Source: Phoronis australis
Lineage: Eukaryota > Phoronida > Phoronidae
DNA length: 64,000 nt
Assembly: GCA_002633005.1 (NCBI GenBank)
Contig: NMRA01000266.1
Location: 460,971 to 524,970, forward strand
Direction: 5' to 3'
Position numbers and translations under genes: made by a program. How positions within the stretch are numbered: the first letter of the stretch is position 1; each line of letters begins with the position of its first letter. Below are positions 33,601-40,383 of the stretch, piece by piece. Under the pieces are notes generated by a model that made no database searches, was not told the DNA's origin, and saw only the letters and a program-made list of their open reading frames with translations.

Positions 33601-34883
33601 TATCTCACGTAATCTCGCGAAGTCTTGGTTTTTAGCGAGGTCCTAGATTTACTGAACAGGAGGCTGGTCAGGTGGAAGACAGTCACATGTGGCTTCATGT
33701 GCATAGCTTTCTTGATCTTTTTTCATGATTCACTGTGTTTTGCTGTCAAGTATCATGATGTTATTCTATTGGATCTAATGTTGTGAATAGACCCATAGAG
33801 TTTAGAAATGGCGTAACCACATCTCCATCTCAAAGCAGTTTGAGGAAGTCTTTTTTCAATGGCATGCTTCAATATGATATTGGAAGTGCAGTACGTCAAA
33901 CCAAACGTATTCGGTCAAAATGACCCAGAATTCCATGTCATAATGTCTGAGCGGAAGCTCAATTCATCACCGGAGTAGTCTCCCCTGATGACTGAGAATG
34001 AAGAGTAATTAACAGTAAAGTGGCTGAGTCATTATAAAATTAGACTTTTTGTCCTCAGGTCGGTCATAAAAATATTTCTCTTTGCCCTTACCTGACCCTA
34101 CTTTAAACATCCGGGTGGGTAGTTTGCAAAAAATTATAACTTCATACGCTAACTGTGCCACTGTTTTTCAACCAATGAGCCACGCCTTCTTCAAGAGTCT
34201 TGAGAAATCAACAACTAGGGTTTGCGATTTCGTTGAAGGGTTTTTTCACGCTTTTTGTAACGAAACGAGTAAGTTGCCATTAAAGCGATGTCATCAATCA
34301 AACAAACGTGCAAGATTGATTAATGTAGCAACTGAAAAGTGAAAGGAATTTTGTCGATAGAATTTTCCAAGTCCGCGTGTTTTTAGCGGATCTTTCGGGT
34401 AAGGGCAGACATACTTTATTTTTAGTTCTGCCACATAACAGTTGATATATGTTTTCTGAATTAACCATCATGGCTGGGAGGTGGTACTATGTCTCATTAC
34501 CTTTGTCTTGTGCTGTTGGCTATGAGCCAAAAAATTCTTTGAAATTTTACTGATTGTTTGACAGTTGTTTAGAAAACTACAAACTGGTATTTGCATGTAT
34601 TTCTTGCGGTTGTTTTCAGGTTATTCTGTCGCTGCCTAAAGTTGCCGACCGCGTTAGAAGCATCCACACACTGACCCTGAGAAAGTTTAAAATGGAGGAA
34701 AAACGACAGTCCGTCAAATCCAAATTAGCCTCGTCCAGAACAATGACGACTCCTGCTACGCCTGGTCATACCCGTAGGGTGCAGCCTGAGTGGGTGATGC
34801 GACGAGACAAAGTGAATAGTGTCATATGCCCCCTGGTGGCAGTAAACTATCTACTCTCAGCTCTCCAACTCGGGCCTAAATGA
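6598..34883 (+). CDS. ASPM: ASPM: abnormal spindle-like microcephaly-associated protein (25 spliced coding exons)
   Basis: ASPM organises microtubule minus ends at spindle poles, with calmodulin bound along its IQ array. Reading frame and splice phase are continuous through coding exons 6598-6667, 7421-7538, 9083-9242, 9785-9919, 10670-12989, 13330-13443, 14323-14478, 15153-15389, 16658-16725, 17080-17221, 18044-18174, 18442-18554, 19032-19177, 19647-19732, 19899-20108, 21701-21967, 23103-23303, 23541-27271, 27709-27862, 28646-28795, 29462-29653, 30451-30643, 32123-32277, 32615-32767 and 34620-34883. These sum to about 3,221 residues, against 3,477 in human. Domains in order: ASH (about residues 24-160), disordered Ser/Thr-Pro region (162-934), two calponin-homology domains (about 1,220-1,550), IQ array (about 1,545-3,000) and ARM-like C-terminus. 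Two assembly faults affect it: a duplicated exon (13723-13836) and a gap inside the 18.4-kb exon. The match to the family is unmistakable, e.g. YDERWIEKQ and [12 protein letters not shown]. Confidence 0.97.
7421..7538 (+). CDS. ASPM: ASPM coding exon 2
   Basis: TTTTCAG acceptor, phase 1 in, phase 2 out at CCAAG|GTAAAT. It encodes 39 residues ending [10 protein letters not shown], leading into the ASH beta-strands. Confidence 0.9.
8757..8995 (-). mobile_element. tRNA-derived SINE, copy 1, with 10-bp target-site duplications
   Basis: TACAGTTAAT occurs immediately on both sides (8747-8756 and 8996-9005). On the minus strand the element opens GGAGGCAGTGTGGCCTGGTT, with a Pol III A-box-like region and a perfect B box GGTTCGAGTCC. 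It continues through a body with CTGCTAAACCCTTGAGCCAG and ends in a TTATTTTTTT tail. The tRNA part is too decayed to be a tRNA gene. Lies in an ASPM intron. Confidence 0.9.
9083..9242 (+). CDS. ASPM: ASPM coding exon 3 (ASH domain, first part)
   Basis: Phase 2 in, phase 0 out at GACAAG|GTGAGC. The translation [20 protein letters not shown] is the characteristic opening of an ASPM/SPD-2/Hydin domain, an immunoglobulin-like fold common in centrosomal and ciliary proteins. Confidence 0.93.
9785..9919 (+). CDS. ASPM: ASPM coding exon 4 (ASH domain, second part)
   Basis: TATCTAG acceptor; exactly 45 codons, phase 0 on both sides. Contains the ASH continuation [13 protein letters not shown] and [15 protein letters not shown]. 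Confidence 0.93.
10670..12989 (+). CDS. ASPM: ASPM coding exon 5 (long disordered Ser/Thr-Pro-rich region)
   Basis: A 2,320-base exon, phase 0 in and phase 1 out (CAAG|GTAGCT), that corresponds to the large early exon of vertebrate ASPM. It starts with a strongly basic segment and a KEN box (10805-10813, about residues 207-209). It then carries repeated DTPxR, NDITTVxxxP and P(S)PRRET motifs, i.e. many minimal CDK sites. No folded domain is visible. This fits the phosphorylated, degraded N-terminal region known for ASPM. Confidence 0.93.
13330..13443 (+). CDS. ASPM: ASPM coding exon 6, first copy
   Basis: ATTTAACAG acceptor, 114 bases, phase 1 in and out. Encodes a Lys/Ala-rich linker ([19 protein letters not shown]...). 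A second copy lies at 13723-13836. Only one should be counted if the duplication is an assembly artefact; both together would still keep frame. Confidence 0.9.
13723..13836 (+). CDS. ASPM: ASPM coding exon 6, duplicate copy
   Basis: Same exon as 13330-13443 with two synonymous differences and intact splice sites. Because 114 is divisible by three, gene predictors may include it and add 38 spurious residues. Confidence 0.6.
14323..14478 (+). CDS. ASPM: ASPM coding exon 7
   Basis: GTTGCAG acceptor, phase 1 in and out (AAGA|GTATGT). Encodes [19 protein letters not shown] followed by [20 protein letters not shown], one of the most conserved stretches of ASPM. Confidence 0.95.
15153..15389 (+). 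CDS. ASPM: ASPM coding exon 8
   Basis: CCTTGCAG acceptor, phase 1 in and out. Encodes a basic helical segment including [20 protein letters not shown] and [11 protein letters not shown], upstream of the first calponin-homology domain. Confidence 0.93.
15485..15979. mobile_element. MITE family A, copy 1 (495 bp, CAGGG...CCCTG termini)
   Basis: Begins CAGGGCTTGGAAT and ends with the reverse complement ATTCCAAGCCCTG. It is directly flanked on both sides by GATAAA, a possible 6-bp target-site duplication. A second copy, collinear along its length, lies at 20956-21450. CAGGG termini are common in hAT-type elements, whose duplications are normally 8 bp, so superfamily assignment is tentative. No coding capacity; it sits in an ASPM intron. 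Confidence 0.75.
16658..16725 (+). CDS. ASPM: ASPM coding exon 9
   Basis: CTCTGCAG acceptor, phase 1 in, phase 0 out (GAG|GTAACT). Encodes [20 protein letters not shown], a conserved ASPM segment. Confidence 0.94.
16961..17112. repeat. 75/77-bp tandem duplication spanning an exon 3' splice site
   Basis: Copy 1 (16961-17035) and copy 2 (17036-17112) both contain a CAG acceptor and the first bases of exon 10. In copy 1 an extra A makes ACC ATA TAA, a stop straight after the acceptor, so only copy 2 is usable. Confidence 0.85.
17080..17221 (+). CDS. ASPM: ASPM coding exon 10
   Basis: CACCTTCAG acceptor, phase 0 in, phase 1 out (GATG|GTGAGC). Encodes [19 protein letters not shown] and [20 protein letters not shown]. 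The acceptor is the downstream one of a duplicated pair. Confidence 0.95.
17315..17560. mobile_element. MITE family B, copy 1
   Basis: Starts CAGGGCTTTGAATTTT and ends near CATTCCTAGCC, a decayed version of the ATTCCAAGCCCTG terminus. The internal sequence is rich in TTTCCTCTT and shared with 18731-18974 and 29821-30048. Family B shares termini but not the interior with family A. Confidence 0.6.
18044..18174 (+). CDS. ASPM: ASPM coding exon 11
   Basis: CTCCCCAG acceptor, phase 1 in, phase 0 out (TTTAAA|GTAAGT). Encodes [15 protein letters not shown] and [18 protein letters not shown], diagnostic of ASPM. Confidence 0.96.
18442..18554 (+). CDS. ASPM: ASPM coding exon 12 (interrupted by an assembly gap; calponin-homology domain 1 begins)
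   Basis: The exon appears to begin after CCTCCCAG at 18441/18442 with Asn-Ser-Pro. It then hits the single N at 18452 and resumes with [20 protein letters not shown], ending CTGGC|GTGAGT in phase 2. In other ASPM proteins about 20 conserved residues sit at this point, so the N hides a real deletion of sequence. The frame appears unbroken across the N only by chance. Confidence 0.85.
18731..18974. mobile_element. MITE family B, copy 2
   Basis: Same TTTCCTCTT-rich interior as 17315-17560, ending CCAAGCCCTG. The left terminus has decayed to CAGGAAATTC. Confidence 0.55.
19032..19177 (+). CDS. ASPM: ASPM coding exon 13 (calponin-homology domain 1)
   Basis: TCTTGCAG acceptor, phase 2 in, phase 1 out (AAAG|GTTAGG, a less usual donor). 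Encodes [20 protein letters not shown] and [17 protein letters not shown], the core of the first actin-binding-type CH domain. Confidence 0.94.
19647..19732 (+). CDS. ASPM: ASPM coding exon 14 (end of calponin-homology domain 1)
   Basis: TTTCTAG acceptor, phase 1 in, phase 0 out (CAA|GTAAGA). Encodes [20 protein letters not shown], the typical last CH helix. Confidence 0.94.
19783..19837. repeat. ATT/TTA microsatellite
   Basis: A run of TTA/ATT trinucleotides with one phase change, in the intron after exon 14. Confidence 0.85.
19899..20108 (+). CDS. ASPM: ASPM coding exon 15 (linker and start of calponin-homology domain 2)
   Basis: CCTCTAG acceptor, 70 codons, phase 0 both sides. Encodes [17 protein letters not shown] then [18 protein letters not shown], the first helix of CH domain 2. 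Confidence 0.94.
20451..20646. repeat. 19-bp minisatellite in two blocks
   Basis: Unit GACCTACTGATGAACTCAT. Three copies lie at about 20451-20507 and five or more at about 20543-20646, separated by 35 unrelated bases. Intronic. Confidence 0.88.
20956..21450. mobile_element. MITE family A, copy 2
   Basis: Collinear with 15485-15979, with termini CAGGGCTTGGAAT and ATTCCAAGCCCTG. No matching target-site duplication could be made out. Sits in the intron inside the CH2 coding region. Confidence 0.75.
21701..21967 (+). CDS. ASPM: ASPM coding exon 16 (calponin-homology domain 2)
   Basis: GTTACAG acceptor, 89 codons, phase 0 both sides. Encodes [20 protein letters not shown], the conserved CH2 signature, then an acidic linker and [19 protein letters not shown]. 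Confidence 0.95.
23103..23303 (+). CDS. ASPM: ASPM coding exon 17 (end of CH2, first IQ motif)
   Basis: CTTGTAG acceptor, 67 codons, phase 0 both sides. Encodes [20 protein letters not shown], closing CH2, then [18 protein letters not shown], the first IQ motif. Confidence 0.95.
23541..27271 (+). CDS. ASPM: ASPM coding exon 18 (giant IQ-repeat exon)
   Basis: A single 3,731-base exon, TTTTTTAG acceptor, phase 0 in, phase 2 out (TTGAG|GTGAGG). By eye it holds about 50 consecutive IQ motifs of the form AxxxIQxxxRxxxxRxx(Y/F), the calmodulin/light-chain binding array that forms a long helix. From 24177 to 26805 every third IQ core recurs at exactly 219 bases (73 residues), with internal spacing 27-23-23 residues where checked. 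Every third motif often reads RWR. The vertebrate gene likewise keeps most IQ motifs in one giant exon. Confidence 0.97.
27709..27862 (+). CDS. ASPM: ASPM coding exon 19 (IQ motifs)
   Basis: TTTTTCAG acceptor, phase 2 in, phase 0 out (GAG|GTAGGA). Encodes two IQ motifs, [17 protein letters not shown] and [16 protein letters not shown]. Confidence 0.93.
28646..28795 (+). CDS. ASPM: ASPM coding exon 20 (IQ motifs)
   Basis: TTCTTCAG acceptor, 50 codons, phase 0 both sides. Encodes [17 protein letters not shown], matching the conserved late IQ segment of ASPM, and ends inside another IQ (TIVKLQ). Confidence 0.93.
29462..29653 (+). CDS. ASPM: ASPM coding exon 21 (IQ motifs)
   Basis: TTTTGTAG acceptor, 64 codons, phase 0 both sides. 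Completes one IQ ([12 protein letters not shown]), adds two more, and ends inside the last (AIVTIQ). Confidence 0.93.
29821..30048. mobile_element. MITE family B, copy 3 (contains an assembly gap at 29992)
   Basis: Starts CAGGGCTTAGATTTTTC and ends ATTCCAAGCCCTG, with the same TTTCCTCTT-rich interior as the other B copies. The single N lies within it, as expected if repeats broke the assembly. Confidence 0.7.
30451..30643 (+). CDS. ASPM: ASPM coding exon 22 (last IQ and start of ARM-like domain)
   Basis: GTGTTTCAG acceptor, phase 0 in, phase 1 out. Encodes [11 protein letters not shown], then [20 protein letters not shown], the opening of the conserved C-terminal ARM-like region. Confidence 0.95.
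30967..31533. mobile_element. MITE-like element with about 25-bp or longer terminal inverted repeats
   Basis: AGGGCTGTTCCAGTAAAATC at 30967 is mirrored by its near-perfect reverse complement ending GGAACAGCCCT at 31533. G-rich and C-rich tracts lie just inside. No coding capacity and no clear target duplication; intronic to ASPM. Confidence 0.7.
32123..32277 (+). CDS. ASPM: ASPM coding exon 23 (ARM-like domain)
   Basis: TCTCCCCAG acceptor, phase 1 in, phase 0 out. Encodes [20 protein letters not shown] and [11 protein letters not shown], a highly conserved ASPM armadillo-like repeat. Confidence 0.96.
32615..32767 (+). CDS. ASPM: ASPM coding exon 24 (ARM-like domain)
   Basis: TTGTTGTAG acceptor, 51 codons, phase 0 both sides (GCT|GTGAGT). 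Encodes [20 protein letters not shown] and KTSLLVALL. Confidence 0.95.
33382..33447 (-). repeat. tRNA-like SINE head
   Basis: On the minus strand GTGGTGTAGAGGTTGGATT resembles a Pol III A box. About 40 bases later AGTTCAATCCC resembles a B box. No acceptor stem closes, so it is read as a tRNA-derived SINE fragment of a second family and not a tRNA gene. Confidence 0.45.
34620..34883 (+). CDS. ASPM: ASPM coding exon 25 (C-terminus and stop)
   Basis: GTTTTCAG acceptor, phase 0 in, TGA at 34881-34883. Encodes [20 protein letters not shown], a basic linker with [10 protein letters not shown], then [20 protein letters not shown], the conserved ASPM C-terminus. Confidence 0.95.
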   Translation, partial: VILSLPKVADRVRSIHTLTLRKFKMEEKRQSVKSKLASSRTMTTPATPGHTRRVQPEWVMRRDKVNSVICPLVAVNYLLSALQLGPK

Positions 34884-36903
34884 GGTGTCAGACTTGGAAA
34901 AAATACTATTGAAAAAAATATATTTTTCTTTTTGAATTATTTTTTAGCTGGAATATTTTCATCGCCTTGTTTGTTTTATAGCAATTTTTAGCACTCATTG
35001 GATTTTATGTTTGCAAATTTCAAATCTGCATATTTTGGTAGGCTTGCTATCAGTGATTTCCTTTTAGTCTTTTGGGATTTAGCAAAGTTATTTAACTTGT
35101 GTTCTTTTAAAATGCCTGTAAGAATGTGACAGCTGAATGTGTGAGGTTTTATTGACATTTTTGTACTGCAGCATGTATCAAGGCAGGTGATAGATTTTAG
35201 GGAAGTTTTCAAACTGTTTCAAATACAAATCTGGAAGTTACGCGTTTCTTGTTTTTTCCCTGCATATAGTGTGTAGCGTATTATCGGGGAATTCCGTAAG
35301 AGTTCCCAGTTGGTGTAATTGTCCATCACGTACCATCGCCATGGGCGGGAAGAGTCGTGATTTTTGAGACGGCGTATCTGTCGTTCGATCGAGCAGATGG
35401 CGAGTGTACGCTGTATAAATCTTAACAAGACACACCACACCTGCATACCTACTAAAATTGCCTTTTCACCGTTTCTTATTAAAACGTTAATTAATACAGT
35501 GCAGGTGCTCGCTCATTTTTATTTCGTCGGTTAAAGTCATTGTATGGTTACAAGCAGTATGGGGCTTCAAGGTCTCCTTGAGATGGACGCCACGACCTGA
35601 AACAAGAACATTATACTGTACATCGGTGTGTCAGTCGTTGAATTTTCGACGGTATAAATATTTACGTAGATGTTACATCCTCATCCTTCAGACTCCATCT
35701 TACACTTCCAACGAGCACTCGTATTCCATAGACCAAGCCCAGTCTCCAAGCATGCACACATGTCAAGATTTAGGCCTATTTTTTATTTAAGTCAGCTTGT
35801 AGTATTAAAATTCAGAACATTTGATAGTCGTCGATATGTATTCAGATTCTATACAATTGAAATGTTAAATATGACGTCATTTATGACCATAGACATCTTA
35901 ATGATGATGTCTATGTTTATGATGTTTTGGACCCACTGCAACGCATGTCTATTGTTATTTCCGGGTCCAAATTGCGTCATCTGCTGCCATGACACGTCAC
36001 CACTAAACACCCGACTAGTGTTATTTGTCTACGTGTACCTACCTTTGCCCACCCTTCGACAAATTCTCCTTGTGTCACCTTGCCGTCCTCTGAAAACGTT
36101 GAAAACTTGTATGAAACATGTTCACGTCCGTTGAGACTATCTGTACACGTCAGAAAAAATGTCCAATTTTGGCCAAGTTCGGAGCATCACATCGCACAAG
36201 TGGCTGGTTGGATTCAAATGAAATTTTCGTGCTTTATTCACTGTTCTCTAAAACTCTGCTGTTACGGTTTGTTATATATTTTCCGCTTTTGCATGAGGTG
36301 CTATTAAAAACAGAACATGTATTATTTTTATTAAAAAGATTACATAAAACGAAACGATAATTTAGAAAACTATAGGCTTTTTGAGATTACATCTTGAACA
36401 TTTATATCGTACAAAAATTTGTTCATTTATTGATCCTATTGTTTTACTATGAGTGTACGTTTCTTTTTTACTATTTTTTTAAAAGCATGGTCACGTGACA
36501 AATTGATGGAAGACTGGTGTAAAATCAAACAAAAATACAATTTTACAGAATTTCTGCTTTCCGAAAATATGTACTTTTGCAGAGTTACGTAATATAGTTT
36601 CGTAGATGTTTGGTTAAGTGCATATTCCACTAAGAAAAGAGACAGTTCGCGCCAGGCCAACTTGATGTCCTTATTCTTGATATACACGGTTCCACGACCA
36701 CAAAGCACACCAGCCCGTTGTATTGGACCTGTTATTGACTAAATAAAATTCAAACGACCGCGTGACATATTGACACGGTGCTTTCGAAAGTTCACTAATG
36801 ACGACAGAGAAAGTGCAAGAAAAAAAGATTGAAAAGACTGAAAAATCCACATCGACTAAAAATGTTTGAATTAACAAAACAACATTGTGAATAATAGCGC
36901 CAT
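34884..36903. other. Convergent intergenic region (3' UTRs of ASPM and the EF-hand gene)
   Basis: No further exon is supported. ATTAAA near 35487 is a possible plus-strand polyadenylation signal for ASPM. On the minus strand AATAAA (plus TTTATT near 36426) could serve the EF-hand gene. A GGGCGGGAAG motif at 35343 resembles an E2F/Sp1 site but no transcript start could be tied to it. A minus-strand frame at 36436-36734 with an acceptor-like start was considered as an extra EF-hand exon and not accepted. Confidence 0.4.
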
Positions 36904-37079
36904 CTACTTACTGCTTATATCGAGTGCCAGGAAGAGAGATCGCAAGTCACTTTTCTTGTCCAGACGATCGTCGCTATTGACGTCAAGCTTTCCATAGAGG
37001 CGTTTGGTTGTGGCGACGTCATTGTAGCGCCTCGTGACCCAGAGTTTAACAAACTCTCCGGCGTCCACCGTACCGTCTC
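36904..37079 (-). CDS. EF-hand gene coding exon 6 (loops 6b-7, stop or further splice)
   Basis: CACACCAG acceptor, phase 1 in. Completes loop 6 and encodes loop 7, then LFLALDISSK and TAG at 36906-36904. The bases AGCA|GTAAGTAG are also a perfect donor (exon end 36912) at the same phase and loop codon used by earlier introns. The gene could therefore continue into an unseen exon with an eighth loop. Confidence 0.75.
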
Positions 37080-39918
37080 CTGGTGTGGTATTAGTTTAGA
37101 ATTTTTCATGCCCAAATTGTTTTGAACTTCTTAACTTGCGCAATGTTATATATTGGTTCTAAGTACACTTTGGTCATAGTCAAAAATATTTTTGCATTCA
37201 ACGTGGATACTAGTTATGTTTAAAAAGACAATTGGGAAGACGTGCTTCTCGTACTACTTGATAAAAGTGAGATGTATCAAAATAACGCCATAATAGCCAC
37301 AATTTTGGTTATTCAGCGCTTCTTTGAAATAACACCTTATCAAAGGATCGAAGTTTTGGGGAGTGTAAGTCATTTACATTTGTTAGAATCATTTAGTTCA
37401 ATTATACCCACGTGATCCATTTGTCCTTACCATTGAGGTCAAATAATTGAAACGTCTGGTCAAATTCGTCCTCGGTCATTTCGCCATCGGCATTCTTGTC
37501 ACCGCGGGAGAACATCAGCACGTATGGTACGTCGCTAAGAAGCTTTAAAAAGACGTTATCGACATCGCAACTGTAACGTGACGCTAAAAACGTTATTCTG
37601 GTAGATTGAAAGCTTTTCTCTGTTTTGGCAGACGTGAATGGCTTACACCGTGAAAAGTTCTTACAACAGAAATTGAACATTGGTGCTTTGATAACTTGTA
37701 GGATAATCTTATCTCAAAACTAGAACTCCGCCTTAGTTTTATTTTGTTCGCACTCGATGTCTTGGGTTCAGGAGATTGTCTCGTTCAACTGGCTTTCAGT
37801 AAATCACTTACCAACTGAAACCTACGAAGGAACTCACGATCCGTAATCTCGCCGTTTTCTGTAAGTACAAATAATAACAACGATTTGCGAAAACATTCGA
37901 TGTAAACGACACGACCCAGACGAATCCTAAGAAAAAACTCTAGCACTCTCGCTAGATAACGGACAACAATATCATGAGATTTGACACTTTTTAGAATGGA
38001 AGCTTTTAGTATGTTTCGGTCGTACTCAACAAGCAAAAATGTCACCAAGACTGCGTACTGTCAGTATCGAGATTTTTGTAGAGAGCCGTCACGTCAGTTT
38101 TGTCAAACACGCCGTCCCCGTTGGAGTCCAGAAGGGAGAAAGCAGCCACTGATTCCTCCTCGGACGCACTTGTGGCTATCTGCCATTGTTTAACGAACTC
38201 TTTCCGGTCGACACCTTTGTTTCCTACACAGGGGCAAAATGGAGAACAGGGATTAACTACAGAATAATAACGCTCGTAAAATGACAGCATTGGCATTTAC
38301 TTACACAAATAGCAGAGATGTTTCAAGTGACAAGCGCTACAGCGCCCTCTGCACAAAGTTATAAGGTTCCGCGCCTAAATCTCTGCAAAATAGTTCTAAC
38401 CACAATCGTTTAAGGTACAGAAACTCAGTAATTGTTCATAAGCAGTGCTGATTTAAACAAAAATAGATTATTCACCGGTACAGAACATGTAAAACGCAAT
38501 GTTTTTAAAAAGGTAATCTAGATGTAAGTGACGTGACAATGGTATTTTTGTTAAAAAGATCGAAATAGTATTTCAGGATGACGGTGAGGCCGGTGATGGT
38601 GACGAGAATAATCAGTGGTGATAATAATGATGGTGACGGTGGTGGAAGCGGCGATGTTGATGGTGATGGTGTTGATGATGATGATTATAATGATGATAAC
38701 GATGGTGGTGGTGATGGTGTTGATGATGATGATTATAATGATGATAACGATGGTGGTGGTGATGATGATGGGGATAGCGATGCCTGGTAGTGATGGTGGA
38801 GGTAGCGGATGAAAAGATGACGATGGTAACTTCCTACCGTCACTGTCGTATTTTGAAAAGGTGTTGGCCAGTTCTTCCCGTGATATCAACCCATCGTCAT
38901 TCCGGTCGACTAGTGAGTAAATGATACGAACAAGTTTCTTTGACTTTTCTTCATGTCTATGGCGAATTAGCATCTAATCATTACGTATCCTCCAATTAAA
39001 ACAAAGCGACCCCTGCTGGGAGACCGTCACATATTACCAGATCAAAGATGAACGAGACAGTTTCTGCAAAAGAACTATAGAGGTCATGAAAGTCCTGTTT
39101 TTATACCCCCTCATACTGAAGTGGAACAATTTAAAATCAAGTCCTAACGAAGTTTTTGAGAATAACGCATAAGGCGTAGTATCTTTGAAATTATAAAATA
39201 GTAAAACTAGTAAAACTAAAATGACGAGCGATGCGCTCTTTCTCAAGGGTGTGCGGCAGACTGCTGAATACATGTGGATAGATATAAGATAAAATAAAAT
39301 AAAATGGCACAGGGGACCACCTAGTGAAATTGATGCTCAAATTTGGCCATTTTATAGGGTTTGATTTCTGAGCTGAAGATGAAGGACATTTTTTATAAAC
39401 TCCTCCAGAATCCGGAAATCAATAAATCTGAATTACGGCACAGTTTCACGAAATTCGAAAAAAAAAAAACAATGGCCTTATTTGTTATTTTTCGTTTTTT
39501 AAGCGCTCACTGTGCTGCCAAAATGTTCACAATTGCATCGTGCGTTTGCTGGTGACAGCCATATTGTGAAAGTTTCCAAATAATGAAGTGAAATTGGTTT
39601 CTTGTTTGCTCCTGTTGAAAATTTTGATAAAATAAAAATTCAATATCCCGCCGCTATAGTTGGTTTCATTTCAAGACACTTCACCGTATTTCAAAAAGAG
39701 GAAAAGATGAGATCTAGTTTCGTAAAAAGAAGTGGTTGAAATAAAATGCATTGCTCTCTGATACACGTGTCAGTAAAATGGGATTGAACTGACTATAGAA
39801 TTTCTGAACTGCATTTCTTTTAATGGAATTTAATCAGTAGGTATAATATTAGAAATTTGGCAGACCTGACGCAGACAGCAACAGCGAAGAAAACACATGT
39901 CAGGACTATTGATCTCAT
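36904..39918 (-). CDS. Secreted seven-EF-hand calcium-binding protein (six spliced coding exons)
   Basis: Exons 39918-39866, 38956-38838, 38223-38059, 37858-37812, 37542-37431 and 37079-36904 join in perfect phase into 224 codons including stop (223 residues). A signal peptide, MRSIVLTCVFFAVAVCV, leads directly into seven 12-residue EF-hand loops: DRNDDGLISREE, DSDGNKGVDRKE, DSNGDGVFDKTD, DTDKNGEITDRE, DKNADGEMTEDE, DLNGDGTVDAGE and DVNSDDRLDKKS. Loops 1, 4, 5 and 6 are near-canonical. Loop 2 has Lys at position 6, loop 3 Asp at 12, and loop 7 lacks Gly6 and the final Glu. Loop starts alternate 20 and 33-35 residues apart. Calcium binding in the secretory pathway or outside the cell is inferred; I do not recognise a named family. 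The gene is convergent with ASPM and divergent from SUCO. Confidence 0.75.
37431..37542 (-). CDS. EF-hand gene coding exon 5 (loop 5, start of loop 6)
   Basis: Acceptor CTTTTTAAAG, phase 0 in, phase 1 out (AATG|GTAAGG). Encodes LLSDVPYVLMFSRG then DKNADGEMTEDEF, a canonical EF-hand loop, and the first codons of loop 6. A nearby CTTCTTAG acceptor would break the frame. Confidence 0.75.
37812..37858 (-). CDS. EF-hand gene coding exon 4 (loop 4)
   Basis: A 47-base exon between GTACTTACAG and TTG|GTAAGT, phase 1 in, phase 0 out. Encodes NGEITDREFLRRFQL, completing loop 4. Confidence 0.75.
38059..38223 (-). CDS. EF-hand gene coding exon 3 (loops 2-3, start of loop 4)
   Basis: CCTGTGTAG acceptor, phase 1 in and out (GACA|GTACGC). 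Encodes NKGVDRKEFVKQWQI, then AAFSLLDSNGDGVFDKTD and the start of loop 4. Confidence 0.8.
38583..38815. repeat. Imperfect GAT/GGT trinucleotide-rich tract
   Basis: Long run of GATGAT, GGTGGT and GATTATAATGATGATAACGA units, including a duplicated 52-bp block. Lies in the intron between EF-hand coding exons 2 and 3. It produces acidic or Ile-rich open frames that are not genes. Confidence 0.85.
38838..38956 (-). CDS. EF-hand gene coding exon 2 (loop 1, start of loop 2)
   Basis: Phase 2 in, phase 1 out (GACG|GTAGGA). Encodes HEEKSKKLVRIIYSLVDRND and the rest of loop 1, then SKYDSD. The acceptor CGCCATAG at 38956 was chosen because it fits the phase of the signal-peptide exon. An alternative AG directly before an ATG at 38973 would make that ATG a start and lose the signal peptide. 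Confidence 0.65.
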
Positions 39919-39930
39919 GTTGTAGAGCTC
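39866..39930 (-). CDS. EF-hand gene coding exon 1 (signal peptide)
   Basis: Strong acceptor TTTGCTTCCAG at 39931/39930, then ATG at 39918. Seventeen codons of a typical signal peptide run to the CAG|GTCTGC donor at 39866 in phase 2. Coding part is 39918-39866. Confidence 0.65.
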
Positions 39931-40383
39931 CTGGAAGCAAAGAAATTATTAGATAATCTTTCCTACCTCGGTCAACGAATAAAAGGCATCACGTAGTTTT
40001 AGGAATTTAAGAGAACAACGCTAATACTTATTTTATTTGAGGCCGCAGTGGTGTGCTTCTAAATTTTAAATTGCGAGATACTTTAACCAGAAAATTTGTG
40101 TTTACACTCCACAGTTTTTCGGGTGATAAAAATTCTAAAATATTCACGAAACGATAAATTCAGCTCGGCGCTATGTGCCTCCTTTGACTACAACAGCTGA
40201 TGACCTTTCGCAGAGTTAGACAGAGTTTGAGTCTTTCAAACAATGAACATTATTCTGACACAGAGCCACATGGCGGCTGTAGTTGAATGCCAGTTCACTC
40301 GGAATACATGCATGTAGATATGACAGGTATATCAAAAATAACAATAAAATAGTGACATCAGTTAAAATACCTATTTGACTCAC

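Noticed and set aside
35397-35531. Short plus-strand frame after an E2F-like GGGCGGGAAG motif
   Set aside because: Only 45 codons with no domain; the motif alone does not establish a promoter.
36436-36734. Possible seventh coding exon of the EF-hand gene with an acceptor-like start after AATAACAG
   Set aside because: The phase fits but the translation does not complete an EF-hand loop (no G-x-I/V pattern in position). The stop directly after exon 6 is a simpler end.
38551-38812. Asp/Gly-rich and Ile/Met-rich frames around 38.6-38.8 kb
   Set aside because: They are translations of the GAT/GGT trinucleotide tract in an intron of the EF-hand gene. Only the first third of the minus-strand frame (38838-38956) is a real exon.
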